Source: Flavobacterium piscinae (GTDB lineage Bacteria; Bacteroidota; Bacteroidia; Flavobacteriales; Flavobacteriaceae). Taken from it: a stretch of DNA of 64,000 bases. This document shows positions 1 through 8,614 of this stretch, piece by piece. Under the pieces are notes generated by a model. The model was not told the DNA's origin. It saw nothing but the letters and a program-made list of their open reading frames with translations, and searched no databases. A program made the translations under genes and the position numbers. Each line of letters opens with the position of its first letter. Position 1 is the stretch's first letter. The DNA is taken from assembly GCF_004122145.1 (NCBI RefSeq), contig NZ_SBKQ01000014.1:1-64000 (forward strand), given 5' to 3'.

Positions 1-996
1 TATTGTTGTAGAATGTGACGGTACAGGTAATGAAAGTGATATTGAAGCTTGGTTAGCTTCCAATGGTGGTGCTACTGCTACTGACAACTGTTCTGATGTT
101 ACTTGGACAAACGATTTCAATACTTTAACGAACGATTGTTCAACGTCTATAACTGTAATTTTCACTGCAACTGATGCATGTGGAAATACCGCTACCACTT
201 CAGCTACTTTTGCTGTACAAGATAGTACTGCTCCTGTGGCTCCTGAAACTCCTGCAGATGTAACTGTAGCTTGTGCTTCTGAAGTACCGGCAACCATTTC
301 ATTAACCGCTACGGATAATTGTGCCGGTGAAATCTCGGCAGAAGGGGTTGATACAACTGTGGCAGGTGATTGCCCGAATTCATTCGTAATCACTAGAACT
401 TGGACATTTGTGGATGAATGTGGTAATGAAACTGTAATTTCGCAAACAATTACTGTAAACGATACTATTCAACCCGAAATAACTACCGAAGCAACTAGTC
501 TTGTTGTGGAGTGTGACGGTTCTGGTAACCAAGAGGCTATTACAGCTTGGATAAATTCTAACGGTGGAGCTACTGCTACTGACAACTGTTCTGAAGTAAC
601 TTGGTCGAATAATTTCAGTGAATTATCAAATGACTGTTCTACAGCAATAACTGTGATTTTCACTGCTACTGATGCGTGTGGAAATACTGCTACCACTTCA
701 GCTACTTTTGCTGTACAAGACAATACTGCTCCTGTGGCTCCGGAAGCTCCTGCTGCTGTTACTGTGGCTTGTGCTTCTGAGGTACCGGCAACCATTTCAT
801 TAACCGCTACGGATAATTGTGCCGGTGAAATCACTGTGGAAGGTGTTGATACAACTGTAGCCGGTGATTGTCCGAACTCGTTCGTAATCACTAGAACTTG
901 GGCTTTTGTAGATGAATGTGGTAATGAAACTGCAATTTCTCAAACGATTACAGTAAATGATATAGTTGTTCCTGCTTTCGTAGAAGAGCTCCCTGC
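1..996 (+). repeat. Two copies of a 498-bp in-frame coding repeat
   Basis: Bases 1-498 and 499-996 are near-identical, read from matching landmarks: GTGTGACGGT/ATGTGACGGT at about 12 and 510, and TTGTGCTTCTGA at 271 and 769, both offset by 498. The period is 166 codons, so copy number can change without a frameshift. The array probably continues upstream of the window. Confidence 0.9.
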
Positions 997-2023
997 TACA
1001 GAATTAACTGTAGAATGTGATGCTATCCCTGCAATGGCTACCCTTACAGCTATTGACAACTGTGGTACTGCTTCTGTTGTCGAAAATGTAATTACAGAAC
1101 CAGGTGATTGTCCGGGTAGTTATATGATTGTTAGAACATGGGAAGCAACTGATGAATGCGGAAATACTGCAACACATCAACAAATGATCACTGTTATTGA
1201 TACAACCGGTCCGGTGGCATCTGAATTTGATAGTGAAATAACTGTTAATTGTGATGCAATTCCTGAGGTACCGCAATTATTATTCACTGATGCTTGTTCA
1301 GGTATTGATGATGTAAACATCCTATTTGATGAACAAATTACAAATGAGTCAAGTGCCTCTTACACGATAGTTAGAACATGGATTGTAGGTGACAACTGTG
1401 GAAATAATTCAGAATTTACACAAACAATCACTGTAAACATTCAAGACAGTTTAATTAGAATTGATGCAGAATCATGTATCGGTGATATAACGACAGTTAA
1501 TTTAGACAATTTACTTCCTGTGGGAACTACCGGAGGTGTTTGGGTAGATGTAAACAACACTGGAGCATTGAATGGAAATATTTTCAGCCCTAGTGAAGTT
1601 TCTTCAATTGGAAATTATATCTTGCAGTATGAAATTACTCAAGGGGATTGTCCAAGAGTTTATGAAGTTACAATGAATGTAAACGACGACTGTCTGGTGT
1701 TCCCATGTGATGCGATTGAAATAAACAATGCATTTACACCAAATGGTGATGCACTTAATGAATATTTTTCTATTAAAAACATTGAAAACACTGAGTGTTA
1801 TACAAGTAACACTGTAGAAATCTATAACCGTTGGGGCGTGTTAGTATATGAAGTAGAAAACTATAATAACAATGATAGAAGATTTGAAGGAATCTCAGAA
1901 GGTAGAGCAACCTTAAACAAAAATGCAGAACTACCAACTGGAACTTATTTCTACATCATTAATTATACTACTGTAGATGGAAATGTTGTAAACAAATCCG
2001 GTTATTTATACCTAACAAGATAA
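2..2023 (+). CDS. Large repetitive T9SS surface protein, 5'-truncated (type B sorting domain)
   Basis: The open frame runs in from before the window without a stop, so only the last 673 residues are seen. They consist of Cys- and Thr-rich, HYR-like Ig-fold repeats of about 80 residues, each with TATDNC near the start and DECGN or DACGN towards the end. Two consecutive modules form a 166-residue super-repeat that occurs at nt 1-498 and again at 499-996 with very high identity; more divergent modules follow to about nt 1440. The final ~105 residues (NAFTPNGD, EIYNRWG, TGTYFYI, GYLYLTR) match the gliding-motility-associated CHU_C / type B C-terminal sorting domain used for type IX export. Protein is probably secreted or cell-surface attached, an adhesin or structural filament. 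The PorP/SprF gene downstream is a likely partner. The internal ATG at 236 is not the start. Confidence 0.9.
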   Translation: MVVECDGTGNESDIEAWLASNGGATATDNCSDVTWTNDFNTLTNDCSTSITVIFTATDACGNTATTSATFAVQDSTAPVAPETPADVTVACASEVPATISLTATDNCAGEISAEGVDTTVAGDCPNSFVITRTWTFVDECGNETVISQTITVNDTIQPEITTEATSLVVECDGSGNQEAITAWINSNGGATATDNCSEVTWSNNFSELSNDCSTAITVIFTATDACGNTATTSATFAVQDNTAPVAPEAPAAVTVACASEVPATISLTATDNCAGEITVEGVDTTVAGDCPNSFVITRTWAFVDECGNETAISQTITVNDIVVPAFVEELPATELTVECDAIPAMATLTAIDNCGTASVVENVITEPGDCPGSYMIVRTWEATDECGNTATHQQMITVIDTTGPVASEFDSEITVNCDAIPEVPQLLFTDACSGIDDVNILFDEQITNESSASYTIVRTWIVGDNCGNNSEFTQTITVNIQDSLIRIDAESCIGDITTVNLDNLLPVGTTGGVWVDVNNTGALNGNIFSPSEVSSIGNYILQYEITQGDCPRVYEVTMNVNDDCLVFPCDAIEINNAFTPNGDALNEYFSIKNIENTECYTSNTVEIYNRWGVLVYEVENYNNNDRRFEGISEGRATLNKNAELPTGTYFYIINYTTVDGNVVNKSGYLYLTR

Positions 2024-2033
2024 AATTAAAAAC

Positions 2034-2062
2034 TCCTGAGGGTTACCCCACCCTCAGGTTTC
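2034..2062 (+). terminator. GC-rich hairpin between adhesin and PorP/SprF genes
   Basis: CCTGAGGGT pairs perfectly with ACCCTCAGG across a 6-nt loop and is followed only by a short T-tract (TTTCT). It lies in the 55-bp gap between two co-oriented genes. It could act as a weak terminator or attenuator that lowers expression of the downstream pair, or as an mRNA 3'-end stabiliser. Function is inferred. Confidence 0.55.
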
Positions 2063-2078
2063 TAAAAAAAGAAACAAA

Positions 2079-2993
2079 ATGAGAACAAAATTTTTATTAA
2101 TCGCTTTGATGTTTACAGGTTTTGTAGCACTTGCCCAACAAGACGCTCAATATACACAATACATGTATAACACAATCAATGTGAATCCGGCCTACGCGGG
2201 ATCTAGAGGAGCAATGAGTATTTTCGGTTTACACCGCACCCAATGGGTTGGTTTAGACGGAGCACCTACAACAAACGCATTCTCTGTTAACACTCCTATT
2301 AACAATAGTAATCTTGGAATAGGATTGTCATTTGTAAATGACAAAATTGGACCTACTAGCGAAAATGCAATTTCTGCTGACGTATCATATACTGTTAAAA
2401 CTTCGGAAACTTTTAAACTCTCTTTTGGAGTAAAAGGAACTGCGAATTTATTTAATCTAGACGTCTCTAAACTTACTCCTGCCGATGGGAGTGATGAATT
2501 ATTACTCACTAATATCGATAATCAGTTTACTCCTAACATTGGAGCTGGTGTGTATTTTCATTCAGACAAAATGTATGTTGGACTTTCTGTACCTAATTTT
2601 TTTGAGACTAAAAGATACAATGATAACGATGTTGCATTAAATGCTGAACGAATGAACTTCTACCTTATCGCCGGTTATGTTTTTGATTTAACTTATAATC
2701 TGAAATTCAAACCTGCTTTATTGACCAAAGCGGTAGAAGGTGCACCACTGCAAGTAGATGTTTCAGCAAACTTTTTATACAATGATAAGTTTATGCTTGG
2801 AGCTGCTTGGCGTTGGGATGCTGCCGTGAGTGCCATGGCTGGTTTCCAAATTACAGACGGGCTTTTTATTGGTTATGGTTATGACCATGAAACAACTCGA
2901 TTAAGACGTTTTAATTCAGGTTCGCATGAGATTTTCTTACGCTTTGAATTATTCAAAAAACACAGTAAAATTGTATCACCTAGATTCTTCTAA
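2079..2993 (+). CDS. PorP/SprF family type IX secretion outer-membrane protein
   Basis: 304 residues starting with a signal peptide (about 1-19, ending VALAQ) followed by the family's opening AQYTQYMYNTINVNPAYAGS-type segment. The rest is rich in alternating hydrophobic and aromatic residues, as in a beta-barrel of about 14 strands. In Flavobacterium johnsoniae the paralogue SprF is needed for export of the adhesin SprB, and genes of this family commonly follow large proteins with type B sorting domains. The position here, 55 bp after such a protein, supports the same partnership. It is one of many paralogues in such genomes, so the specific name porP or sprF is not justified. Confidence 0.92.
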   Translation: MRTKFLLIALMFTGFVALAQQDAQYTQYMYNTINVNPAYAGSRGAMSIFGLHRTQWVGLDGAPTTNAFSVNTPINNSNLGIGLSFVNDKIGPTSENAISADVSYTVKTSETFKLSFGVKGTANLFNLDVSKLTPADGSDELLLTNIDNQFTPNIGAGVYFHSDKMYVGLSVPNFFETKRYNDNDVALNAERMNFYLIAGYVFDLTYNLKFKPALLTKAVEGAPLQVDVSANFLYNDKFMLGAAWRWDAAVSAMAGFQITDGLFIGYGYDHETTRLRRFNSGSHEIFLRFELFKKHSKIVSPRFF

Positions 2994-3006
2994 TAAAGCA
3001 ACAGTC

Positions 3007-4947
3007 ATGAAAATTAAATTTATATACATCGCCTTGTTTAGTTTAATTGCTGTAAATGTTTACTCGCAAAAAGCAGGTGAACGCAAAGCTGATAAAAACT
3101 ACGACAAATTCGCGTACATAGATGCCATAAAAACCTATGAGCGAATTGCAGAAAAAGGATATAAAAATCCTGATATGTTGCAAAAGATTGCAAATGCCTA
3201 TTATTTCAATGCCGATTTAGTTAATGCAGAAAAATGGTATGGCGAATTGTTTGCTATGACGCAAGATGTGGAAGCAGAAAATTATTTCCGTTATGCCCAA
3301 TCATTAAAAGCTGTTGGCAATTATACTAAAGCGGATGAAATGATGGCTGCATTTAATGTCAAAAGCGGAAATGATAAACGTGGGCTTTTAGCCAAGGAAC
3401 AAAAAGATTACCGCGAAGCTATCAAAAGAAATTCAGGTCGTTATAACATTGAGGATGCGGGAATTAATTCAGAGTATTCCGATTATGGACCGGCTTTTTA
3501 CATGGATAAAGTGGTTTTTACTTCCACGCGTGATACCGGAAATTTCTCCAAAAGAAAACACACTTGGACAGATCAGTATTTCTCTAATTTGTATGGTGCC
3601 GATTTGAGTGCAGAGGGTGCTCTTTCGAACACTGACCGTTATGGAAAAAAATTGAACTCAAAATTCCATGAATCAACACCGGCATTTACTAAAGATGGTA
3701 AAACAGTCTACTTTACCAGAAACAATTACTTGGATGGTAAAAAAGGAAAAGATGCCAATAAAGTAACTTTATTGAAAATTTACAAAGCTACTTTAGTGGA
3801 TGAAAAATGGACAAACATTAAAGAACTCCCTTTTAATAGCGATAGTTATCAAGTGGCTCACCCTACATTGAGTGCAGATGAAAAAACATTGTACTTTGCG
3901 TCTGACATGCCTGGTACAAAAGGATTGTCTGACATATACAAAGTGGATATATTAGCTGAAGATTCTTATGGAACTCCGGTTAATTTAGGTGACATTAATA
4001 CCGAAGGTCGTGAAACATTTCCTTTCATTACTTCAGACAATGAATTGTATTTTGCTTCAGACGGTCATCCCGGTTTAGGTGGTTTAGATATTTTTGTTAC
4101 TAAATTAGAAAAAGACGGTTCTTTTCAACAAGTACACAATATTGGAGAACCAGCCAACAGTCCATTTGATGATTTTGCCTTGATTATCAATAAAGCCAAT
4201 AAAAGAGGATTTTTATCTTCTAACCGACCAAATGGTGTAGGAAACGATGATATCTATAAATTCCTTGAAACAAAAGAATTACAATTTGATTGCGAACAAT
4301 TGTTAGCCGGAATTGTTACCGACGAAGAAACGGGAGCCATTTTACCAAACACAAAATTGACTTTGTTTGATGAAAATTTCAACAAGTTAAAAGAAACAGT
4401 TTCAGGTCCGGATGGTCGTTATGACTTTGGTGAAGTTGAATGTGAGAAGAAATACTACGTTCGTGCTGAACAACCGGAATACACCACCAAAGAAGTACCT
4501 GTAATTATAGCTAAAGAAAGCGGCTCAACTGAATTGCCGATTGAATTGGAAAAAGCGGTGAAAAGCATTCCTATTGGTGGAGATTTAGCCGATGTATTTG
4601 GAATCAACTTGATTTATTTTGATTTAGATAAATGGAACATTCGTCCTGATGCAGCGGTTGATATTGCCAAAATATTAGATGTTTTAAATGAATATCCAAA
4701 CATGAAAATTGATATTCGTTCACATACAGATAGCCGTCAAACACACCGTTACAACGAAGTGTTGTCTGACAGAAGAGCAAAATCTACCCGTGATTGGTTA
4801 ATCAAAAACGGTATTGCACCGGAACGCTTAACTGCAAAAGGTTACGGAGAAACACAATTGGTAAACAAATGTGCTGATGGCGTAGAATGTACCGAAGCCG
4901 AGCACCAATTGAACAGAAGAAGCCAATTCATTATTACTGCTTTATAA
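3007..4947 (+). CDS. OmpA family protein with TPR, PD40 beta-propeller and carboxypeptidase-like domains
   Basis: 646 residues from ATG 3007, chosen because it opens a clear signal peptide (MKIKFIYIALF...VYSQ); the upstream in-frame ATG at 2926 lies inside the preceding gene. Order: TPR-like helices (about 25-130), PD40/WD40-like propeller blades (about 160-430, with repeated PTLSADEKTLYFASD-like strands), a carboxypeptidase-regulatory-like beta domain (about 435-520), then an OmpA C-terminal domain (about 540-646; YFDLDKWNIRPDA, DIRSHTDSR, LSDRRAKS, NRRSQF). The architecture matches the PorE-type T9SS-associated or SprB-locus OmpA proteins, anchored to peptidoglycan through the OmpA domain. 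It follows the PorP/SprF gene by 13 bp and is probably co-transcribed. Confidence 0.9.
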   Translation: MKIKFIYIALFSLIAVNVYSQKAGERKADKNYDKFAYIDAIKTYERIAEKGYKNPDMLQKIANAYYFNADLVNAEKWYGELFAMTQDVEAENYFRYAQSLKAVGNYTKADEMMAAFNVKSGNDKRGLLAKEQKDYREAIKRNSGRYNIEDAGINSEYSDYGPAFYMDKVVFTSTRDTGNFSKRKHTWTDQYFSNLYGADLSAEGALSNTDRYGKKLNSKFHESTPAFTKDGKTVYFTRNNYLDGKKGKDANKVTLLKIYKATLVDEKWTNIKELPFNSDSYQVAHPTLSADEKTLYFASDMPGTKGLSDIYKVDILAEDSYGTPVNLGDINTEGRETFPFITSDNELYFASDGHPGLGGLDIFVTKLEKDGSFQQVHNIGEPANSPFDDFALIINKANKRGFLSSNRPNGVGNDDIYKFLETKELQFDCEQLLAGIVTDEETGAILPNTKLTLFDENFNKLKETVSGPDGRYDFGEVECEKKYYVRAEQPEYTTKEVPVIIAKESGSTELPIELEKAVKSIPIGGDLADVFGINLIYFDLDKWNIRPDAAVDIAKILDVLNEYPNMKIDIRSHTDSRQTHRYNEVLSDRRAKSTRDWLIKNGIAPERLTAKGYGETQLVNKCADGVECTEAEHQLNRRSQFIITAL

Positions 4948-4975
4948 ATACTTGTTAATTAGATTACCTTTCGAA

Positions 4976-5010
4976 AACATCCCGTTGATTTTAGCGGGAT
5001 GTTTTTTTAT
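4976..5010 (+). terminator. Intrinsic terminator after the OmpA-family gene
   Basis: ACATCCCG pairs with CGGGATGT across a 10-nt loop and is followed by TTTTTTT. It lies 29 bp after the OmpA stop codon and closes the adhesin/PorP/OmpA unit. Confidence 0.9.
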
Positions 5011-5031
5011 ATCTCTGATGTAAATGAAATT

Positions 5032-5182
5032 GCGTGAGGGATTGAAGTGGAAAGCCCACAGGACAAAGGTTGAGTTTTTGCGGGTTGTGATGGCGACCAA
5101 CGGAAGCCAAGCACAACCCGACAAAAACTCAACCTTTGGACGAGGACTTGTAACGAAAAGCCCGACCCTTGTGGTCACGCCC
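5032..5182 (+). repeat. Intergenic hairpin repeat R1 (GCGTGA...TCACGC ends, conserved 22-nt loop)
   Basis: The element starts GCGTGAGGGATTG and ends TCACGCCC. Inside, a 26-nt arm at 5064-5089 pairs with 5112-5138 with a single bulged base, closing a 22-nt loop at 5090-5111 that contains GGCGACCAACGGAAGCCA. Flanking modules GTGGAAAGCCC and GAGGACTTGTAACGAAAAGCCC recur in the related element at 13663-13801. The loop recurs in the element at 60797-60950, where the stem sequence is unrelated. Short open frames across it (5024-5254, 5169-5408) are artefacts of the repeat. See findings. Confidence 0.8.
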
Positions 5183-5198
5183 AAATTATTTTTACAGC

Positions 5199-6833
5199 TT
5201 ATTTTTCGATTTCGCGAAGGTTTTCCATTTTTTTCATGGCCAAGAATCCTTTGATGTCTTCAAAATGCTCTTTCACACGTTTATTACCAAATTCGAATAC
5301 TTTGGTTGCCAAACCGTCGAGGAAATCACGGTCGTGGGAAACGAGTATCAACGTACCGTCAAAATCCCGCAACGCCTCTTTGATGATGTCTTTGGTTTTC
5401 ATATCTAAGTGGTTCGAAGGTTCATCGAGAATGAGTAAATTAACCGGTTCAAGCAACAATTTTATCATTGCTAAACGTGTTTTTTCACCACCGGAAAGTA
5501 CTTTTACCTTTTTAGTAATGTCATCCCCTTGGAACATGAACGCTCCAAGTATGTTTTTAATTTGTGTGCGAATTTCGCCTACCGCAATGGTATCTATCGT
5601 TTCAAAAATAGTCAAATTCTCATCTAACAACGAAGCTTGATTTTGTGCAAAATAGCCAATTTGAGCATTGTGTCCGATCTCAACACTTCCGCCGTTGATT
5701 TCAATTTCTTTCATAATGGCTTTAATCATGGTCGATTTTCCTTCTCCATTTTTCCCCACAAAAGCAACCTTCTGCCCTCTTTCTATCACAATATTGGCAT
5801 CTTTGAAAATAACTTTGTCATCATAACTTTTGTGTAAATCTTTCACCACTACCGGATATTGACCGGAACGAACCGAAGGCGGAAATTTCAACCTCAAAGC
5901 GGAATTATCAATTTCATCAATTTCAACGGGAACTAATTTTTCGAGCATTTTTACGCGTGATTGCACTTGGAGTGTTTTGGAATAGGTTCCTTTAAAACGC
6001 TCAATAAACTCCATGTTTTCCGCAATCATTTTTTGTTGTTCATCGTAAGCTTTTTGTTGATGAACTCTTCTGTCTTTGCGAAGCTCTAAATAATGTGAAT
6101 ATTTAGCTTTGTAGTCATAAATACGACCCATCGTTACCTCGATAGTTCTATTGGTAATGTTATCCACAAAAGCTCTATCGTGCGAAATCACAATCACCGC
6201 CTTGGCCGAATTAATTAAAAAATCTTCTAACCATTGAATACTCTCAATATCCATATGGTTTGTGGGCTCATCCAACAAAATCAAATCGGGTTTTTTCAAT
6301 AATATTTTTGCCAATTCAATTCTCATTCGCCAACCTCCGGAAAATTCTGAAGTGGGTCGGGTAAAATCTTCTCTTTCAAAACCTAATCCTTTTAATACTT
6401 TTTCAACCTCAGCTTCATAATTTACTTCTTCTATCGAATAGTATTTCTCACTCAATTCCGAAACCCGTTCGATTAACTTCATGTAATCGTCGCTTTCATA
6501 ATCGGTTCGAATGGTTAATTGATCATTCAATGCATCGATTTCAGCTTTCATGTCAAAAACCTCAGCAAAAGCTTTTGAGGCTTCTTCCATTACGGTTGCT
6601 TCATCTTTGGTTAACAAATGCTGAGGTAAATAGGCAATAACCGCTTCCTTTGGAGCAGAAATTGTTCCCGAAGAAGGTTTAGAAACACCGGCAATAATCT
6701 TTAATAATGTAGATTTTCCGGCTCCATTTTTTCCCATCAAGGCAATTTTGTCGTTTTCATTGATGGCAAAAGAAACATCGCTGAACAAAGTGGTTCCGCC
6801 AAAGTGAACGGAGATATCGTTTACTGTAATCAT
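5199..6833 (-). CDS. ABC-F family ATPase (ribosome-associated type)
   Basis: 544 residues with two ABC domains on one chain and no membrane segments. First domain: Walker A GKNGAGKST at about 35-43, signature FSGGWRMRIELAK, Walker B LILLDEPTNHMD. Second domain: Walker A GKNGEGKST, signature LSGGEKTRLAM, Walker B LLILDEPSNHLD. A charged linker lies between them. This is the layout of soluble ABC-F proteins (EttA, Uup, YbiT group) that act on the ribosomal E site to rescue or tune translation. Which subfamily cannot be settled by eye. A -7-like box (TATCTTTG on the minus strand, 6902-6909) sits 69 bp upstream. Confidence 0.93.
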   Translation of the reverse strand: MITVNDISVHFGGTTLFSDVSFAINENDKIALMGKNGAGKSTLLKIIAGVSKPSSGTISAPKEAVIAYLPQHLLTKDEATVMEEASKAFAEVFDMKAEIDALNDQLTIRTDYESDDYMKLIERVSELSEKYYSIEEVNYEAEVEKVLKGLGFEREDFTRPTSEFSGGWRMRIELAKILLKKPDLILLDEPTNHMDIESIQWLEDFLINSAKAVIVISHDRAFVDNITNRTIEVTMGRIYDYKAKYSHYLELRKDRRVHQQKAYDEQQKMIAENMEFIERFKGTYSKTLQVQSRVKMLEKLVPVEIDEIDNSALRLKFPPSVRSGQYPVVVKDLHKSYDDKVIFKDANIVIERGQKVAFVGKNGEGKSTMIKAIMKEIEINGGSVEIGHNAQIGYFAQNQASLLDENLTIFETIDTIAVGEIRTQIKNILGAFMFQGDDITKKVKVLSGGEKTRLAMIKLLLEPVNLLILDEPSNHLDMKTKDIIKEALRDFDGTLILVSHDRDFLDGLATKVFEFGNKRVKEHFEDIKGFLAMKKMENLREIEK

Positions 6834-7088
6834 TTTTAGATTGTTGGGTTTTTGGATTATTCGATTGTTCGATTTAAGGAATATTCGATTTTTTCAAGGT
6901 GCAAAGATAATCGATTTGTGGAATCTTGAAGTTTGAAAATGATAATAAATAAAACGATTATTTTTGAATTTGATAAAATGCATTTACAATTGTTGAAAAA
7001 CAAACAAATCGTTCGTCAATCTAATCAAAAGGGAGTCAAAACACTATTTTTTGGTTAATTTTGCTCACTCAAAAAGCGAATTCATTTT

Positions 7089-8312
7089 ATGCCTCTATTT
7101 GATTATAGTTTTTTAAGAAAGATTATTCCGCAACAAAAGCATAAAAAAACCTATCGTAAAGCCAAGCAGTCATATTTAAATAGAATTCGTTTGGCGATGA
7201 GTTTCTTTTATTTTGGAATGGGATTTTGTTTTGCTTCATGGGCCAGCAGAATTCCGGATATTAAAACTACATTACAACTAAGCGAAGGCGAACTGGGAAC
7301 ACTTCTTTTTGCACTTCCCATTGGACAACTTTCTGCTATGCCATTTTCCGGAAAAGTGGTTACGCGATTCGGAAGTCGTAAAGTATTACTCCTATCCTTA
7401 CCATTTTATGCCTTTAGTCTAACCAATATTGGTCTGGTTTCACAAGCTTGGCAATTGGCTCTAGCTTTGTTTTTATTTGGAATAGGTAGTCAATTTTGTA
7501 ATATTTCAATGAATACGCAAGGCTTTTTCACCGAACAAATTTTCAAAAAACCGATCATGGGCTCTTTTCATGGTTCGTGGAGCTTAGCAGGATTTTGCGG
7601 TGCTCTTGTTGGGCTAGGTATGATGGCTCTTAAACTAACTCCGCATCAACATTTTATCATCGTTCTACTTTTAGTAGGCTTTTTAATATGGGCAAACTAT
7701 CGTCATTTAGTAAAAGTTAAATCAAATGCTAAAGAAGTTTCTGGACCCAAATTCAAGTTTCAACTACCTGATAAAAATTTAATTTGGTTAGGCATAATTG
7801 GTTTTTGCTGTATGGCTAGCGAAGGAATTATGTTTGATTGGAGCGGTGTTTACTTTAAAGATATCGTCAAAGCACCGGGAGCACTTGTTATTTTGGGTTA
7901 TACCTCCTTTATGATTACAATGGCTTTCGGACGATTTTTAAGTGATATTTTGGTTCGAAAATTTGGAGCCAAAAATATATTGATTGTCAGCGGAATTACT
8001 ATCTCAACGGGATTATATACAGCCGTTGTATTCCCCTTTTTAGTTCCTTGTATGTTGGCCTTTATGCTGGTTGGTTTTGGGGTTTCGAATGTTATCCCAA
8101 TCATCTACAGTACAACCGGAAGAAGTTCAACCATCCCAACAGGAGAAGCTTTAACAATTGTTACCGGTATTAGTTTTATTGGATTTTTGTTGGGTCCGCC
8201 CGTAATTGGACAAATTGCAGAACTAACAAGTTTGCGGCATTCGTTTGGTTTTATTGGAATTTTTGGGGTGTTTATTTCGGTTTTGGCTTATTATTTGAAG
8301 ATTTTCAGATAA
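7089..8312 (+). CDS. MFS transporter, YbjJ-like
   Basis: 407 residues with about twelve hydrophobic helices and the MFS signature regions. The N-terminus is basic and about 35 residues long before the first helix; the first helix pair carries FASWASRIPDIK and LSEGELGTLL, which resemble the YbjJ/FucP-like branch. Substrate is unknown. A TAATTTTG -7-like box lies at 7056-7063, about 25 bp before the ATG, in a 255-bp divergent spacer shared with the ABC-F gene. That spacer otherwise shows only AT-rich sequence. Confidence 0.85.
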   Translation: MPLFDYSFLRKIIPQQKHKKTYRKAKQSYLNRIRLAMSFFYFGMGFCFASWASRIPDIKTTLQLSEGELGTLLFALPIGQLSAMPFSGKVVTRFGSRKVLLLSLPFYAFSLTNIGLVSQAWQLALALFLFGIGSQFCNISMNTQGFFTEQIFKKPIMGSFHGSWSLAGFCGALVGLGMMALKLTPHQHFIIVLLLVGFLIWANYRHLVKVKSNAKEVSGPKFKFQLPDKNLIWLGIIGFCCMASEGIMFDWSGVYFKDIVKAPGALVILGYTSFMITMAFGRFLSDILVRKFGAKNILIVSGITISTGLYTAVVFPFLVPCMLAFMLVGFGVSNVIPIIYSTTGRSSTIPTGEALTIVTGISFIGFLLGPPVIGQIAELTSLRHSFGFIGIFGVFISVLAYYLKIFR

Positions 8313-8319
8313 ATTCATC

Positions 8320-8538
8320 TTAAATACTCATCCTAAATTGTTCTATCACCGGAGCAACTTTGGCATAATAACGTTCATCAACAAACAATTCTACTGCCAA
8401 ATCCAAGTTGCCAAAACCTCCCAATCGTGCAGATTGGATATTGTCTTTTTGAAGCACTTCTACTCCTACTTCCTCTATTTTTTTTCTCAAAGCGGAAGCT
8501 AAAATTTCACTTCCGGAGAATACTTTCATCATCCCCAT
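8320..8538 (-). CDS. DUF2007-like small protein
   Basis: 72 residues, soluble. The pattern of an N-terminal strand-helix (KVFSGSEILASALRKKIEEVGVEV), then FGNLDLAVELFVDERYYAKVAPVI, resembles the DUF2007 'putative signal transducing protein' fold, a small ferredoxin-like alpha/beta domain. Several ATG codons at the N-terminus (residues 1, 3, 4) leave the exact start open. It lies convergent with the MFS gene (7 bp apart) and 76 bp downstream of the helicase-like gene, in the same direction. No function is assigned. Confidence 0.7.
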   Translation of the reverse strand: MGMMKVFSGSEILASALRKKIEEVGVEVLQKDNIQSARLGGFGNLDLAVELFVDERYYAKVAPVIEQFRMSI

Positions 8539-8614
8539 CTTTATAGTATTTAGTGATTAGTAAATAGTAATTCGTAAATTAACGTTGTACATCCATGACA
8601 ATCGACAACAGAAT

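Noticed and set aside
1..996. CRISPR array or rRNA-like repeat
   Set aside because: The period is 498 bp, in frame and protein-coding, with no short spaced direct repeats.
5024..5254. Small plus-strand proteins across 5024-5408
   Set aside because: They translate the intergenic repeat R1 and the end of the ABC-F gene on the opposite strand; no homology-like features or starts with context.
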